DNA of 24,789 bases from Mageeibacillus sp. UBA5770 (lineage in GTDB: Bacteria; Bacillota_A; Clostridia; Saccharofermentanales; Saccharofermentanaceae): positions 1 through 24,789 of the forward strand of contig DIEQ01000033.1 in NCBI GenBank assembly GCA_002418705.1. The letters run 5' to 3'. The number at the start of each line of letters is the position of its first letter. Positions within the stretch are counted from its first letter, which is position 1. Position numbers and translations under genes: made by a program. Below, one piece after another: positions 24,220 through 24,789 of this stretch. The notes beneath the pieces were generated by a model that was given only the letters and a program-made list of their open reading frames with translations, was not told the origin of the DNA and did no database searches.

Positions 24220-24789
24220 TTACATTTTCATAACCTTATAGACATCCTTCTCCAGGATAATCTTATACTGCACCTCTTTTATTCCTGCAGTACCCGTATC
24301 CGAACCGTAATCTACTTGGATCGTTGCCAGATAGGTTCCATCCCCGTTGTTGCCAATAGTGAGAATTTCATAGTTTTTGAGCAGCGGGCTCTTTTCCAAT
24401 TCCCCAACAAACTCATCATAATCATCCGGCCGGGAAGCAAGCGGGGTCAAAAGATATCGAATACTATAGCGCTGATTTTTCTCGGCCTCCAGGTATCTTC
24501 TGAGCGCTGTTTCCGGAGTTCTGGCCAGGATATCCTCGCCGCTTTTTCTGATGCTGGTATTGACACGATCGTGATAGAAAAATATCAGGGGATCATAATT
24601 ATTCACAGCATTCCAAATTATATATTCCTCAATGCCAAGTTCCAGGCCCGCTGTTATCTGATCGGAAATTCTTGTGGCGGTATAGGCGATATGCCCTCTG
24701 ATCCACGGGGCCGTAAAGCCCTGGTACCAGGGCCTGATTCCCCCCGGCTTGTTGGCAGCTGCATTTCTTTCCAGCGCTTCCATTAAGGC
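24220..24789 (-). CDS. DUF4015-type putative glycoside hydrolase, C-terminal part (runs off the window)
   Basis: The frame stays open to the window edge, so only the last 189 or so codons are present. The segment PWYQGFTAPWIRGHIAYTA followed by GLELGIEEYIIWNAVNNYDP is typical of the end of the TIM-barrel in the DUF4015 (putative glycosyl hydrolase) family, where the W-x-Q-x-F and eyilWna strands close the barrel. After it comes an extra domain of about 120 residues (from SIRKSGEDIL to KDVYKVMKM) with a predicted mixed alpha/beta pattern. The family acts on polysaccharide or cell-wall material and is usually secreted or lipid-anchored; that part is not in view. A minus-strand terminator follows at 24031-24073. 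Confidence 0.75.
   Translation of the reverse strand, partial: ALMEALERNAAANKPGGIRPWYQGFTAPWIRGHIAYTATRISDQITAGLELGIEEYIIWNAVNNYDPLIFFYHDRVNTSIRKSGEDILARTPETALRRYLEAEKNQRYSIRYLLTPLASRPDDYDEFVGELEKSPLLKNYEILTIGNNGDGTYLATIQVDYGSDTGTAGIKEVQYKIILEKDVYKVMKM

Noticed and set aside
1..24789. CRISPR arrays, tRNA or rRNA genes
   Set aside because: No regularly spaced repeats and no cloverleaf or rRNA-like sequence were recognised; the only multi-copy element is the hsdS site.

Overview
The window looks like a Gram-positive Firmicutes chromosome, probably a Clostridia/Peptococcaceae-type organism. This is inferred from strong AGGAGG-type ribosome binding sites, TTG/GTG starts, a short single-TM signal peptidase I, and the gene families at both ends. 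It consists of ordinary chromosome at the two edges around a roughly 20-kb accessory block made almost entirely of immunity and DNA-transaction genes.

Left edge (1-3627, plus strand): a PLP-dependent methionine gamma-lyase/aluminium-resistance family enzyme, signal peptidase I (lepB), D-alanine--D-alanine ligase (ddl), and an unrecognised acidic 94-aa protein. The intergenic DNA here carries several short perfect tandem duplications. At 3768-3935 lies a C-terminal scrap of a membrane protein on the minus strand. It marks where the native chromosome stops and the accessory block starts.

Accessory block (about 3940-23735, all intact genes on the minus strand). Read in the direction of transcription (high to low coordinates) it contains: (1) a tandem pair of paralogous MrfA-like DEAD/H helicases with DUF1998-type cysteine clusters (23726-18453); (2) a decayed IS4-type transposase and a C-terminal scrap of another gene (18285-16471); (3) a type I restriction-modification locus with hsdM, a complete hsdS, a tyrosine recombinase, a second hsdS N-terminal half, an oppositely oriented hsdS C-terminal half, an FRG-domain gene and hsdR; (4) a GmrSD/DUF262-DUF1524 type IV restriction protein; (5) a two-gene TIR-like plus caspase-like module resembling type IV Thoeris. 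The right edge (24220-24789) holds the 3' part of a DUF4015-type putative glycoside hydrolase gene, preceded by a non-coding AT-rich gap with a minus-strand terminator.

The most notable system is the hsdS shuffling locus. Four copies of a 15-bp element, TAAATCATCATTTAG, sit at the middle and end of each hsdS gene in alternating orientations, with an intact tyrosine recombinase between the two genes. The element reads as Asn-His-His-Leu in the central HsdS linker on one strand and supplies the TGA stop codon of hsdS on the other. Inversions between oppositely oriented copies would therefore join either N-terminal target-recognition half to either C-terminal half without loss of frame. In the sequenced phase one hsdS is complete and the other is split, with its C-terminal half inverted. 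The second point of interest is the TIR-caspase pair. The third is the tandem MrfA-like helicase pair, which does not match a defence system I can name.
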